Of a DNA stretch of 5,845 nt, positions 5,624 through 5,845 are shown piece by piece (positions within the stretch are counted from its first letter, which is position 1; each line of letters starts with the position of its first letter). The notes below the pieces were generated by a model. That model was not told the DNA's origin and searched no databases. It saw only the letters and a program-made list of their open reading frames with translations. Source of the DNA: TMED23 sp964643045. GTDB taxonomy: Bacteria > Pseudomonadota > Alphaproteobacteria > Rhodospirillales > UBA2165. The translations under genes were made by a program, and so were the position numbers. The stretch lies in NCBI GenBank assembly GCA_964643045.1, contig CAZXSC010000147.1, forward strand, positions 1 to 5,845, in the 5' to 3' direction.

Positions 5624-5845
5624 TTAAAGAGTAATAACTTGATCAGGAGGAAGGTCGCCAAATGCTTCGTATAATTGCGGAAAACAACCGGCCACGACAC
5701 CATCCACAAACCCAACTGCTTTTACATCACCAGTGCCACATTGTTCAAACGTGCCTTCTGCCAAATTTCTGCGCACGGCACATTGGTCGCAAACCATGAG
5801 AAGAATATTTTGTTCCTTTGCTAGTTTTGATAGTTGTTCTCCGAC
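5624..5845 (-). CDS. DsrE/DsrF-like protein, C-terminal part (5' truncated)
   Basis: A minus-strand reading frame runs open from the window edge to a TAA at 5624-5626, giving 73 residues with no start codon in the window. The residues form alternating strands and helices: NILLMVCDQCAVRRNLAEG (13-31), EQCGTGDVKAVGFVDGVVAG (34-53), then CFPQLYEAFG and DQVITL at the end. A hydrophobic strand ending in C-x-x-C-A-x-R, followed by a late helix and a short strand ending 'D-VI-L', resembles DsrE/DsrF-like proteins. Those relay persulfide sulfur on conserved cysteines. Four cysteines (19, 22, 36, 54) in 73 residues are notable for a cytoplasmic protein and would suit sulfur relay or metal binding. The coding nature is supported by the protein-like composition and by an overlapping frame that makes little sense. 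The family call is tentative because the N-terminal half is missing. The ABM-fold gene follows 151 bases downstream. Confidence 0.65.
   Translation of the reverse strand, partial: VGEQLSKLAKEQNILLMVCDQCAVRRNLAEGTFEQCGTGDVKAVGFVDGVVAGCFPQLYEAFGDLPPDQVITL

Noticed and set aside
5524..5715. Minus-strand frame of 63 residues overlapping the right-edge gene
   Set aside because: It is out of frame with the much more protein-like DsrE-like reading (to TAA 5624-5626), runs across the intergenic spacer and lacks a good ribosome site.

Overview
The window carries six protein-coding genes (two cut by the window edges) in two convergent blocks. It looks like ordinary bacterial chromosome with moderate GC. 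A tripartite tricarboxylate transporter (TTT) with a secreted solute-binding protein implies a Gram-negative cell envelope and fits an environmental proteobacterium or a related lineage. The sequence alone does not fix the taxon. There are no tRNA, rRNA, CRISPR or insertion-sequence signatures.

Plus strand, 1-3888: the C-terminal part of an arylsulfotransferase (ASST)-family beta-propeller protein is followed by a complete TTT system in the order binding protein (TctC/Bug-like), large permease (TctA), small permease (TctB). The binding-protein gene has its own AT-rich leader and a strong Shine-Dalgarno. A 108-base gap with a terminator-like hairpin separates it from tctA, which suggests that more binding protein than membrane subunit is made. 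tctA and tctB are 2 bases apart and probably translationally coupled.

Minus strand, 3967-5845 (read right to left): the C-terminal end of a cysteine-rich DsrE/DsrF-like protein, then a small antibiotic-biosynthesis-monooxygenase (ABM)-fold protein, then a 343-residue single-barrel UROD/MetE-like protein. The last keeps His-x-Cys and a distal Cys that match zinc ligands of cobalamin-independent methionine synthase. Spacers of 151 and 165 bases separate them, so they may be a loose operon or separate units. The two blocks converge over 78 bases (3889-3966) with only weak terminator candidates.

Working together: the TTT genes almost certainly form one high-affinity, ion-driven uptake system for an organic acid that cannot be named. 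Several neighbours belong to families that handle sulfur or thiols (ASST: sulfuryl transfer; DsrE-like: persulfide relay; MetE-like: methyl transfer at a zinc-thiol site), and the ABM family often acts on aromatic or quinone compounds. A role in importing and processing a sulfur-containing or aromatic organic acid is possible but is only inference. The main points for follow-up are the divergent signature loops of the TctA and TctC proteins, the MetE-like protein of unknown substrate, and the small RNA structures ahead of tctA.
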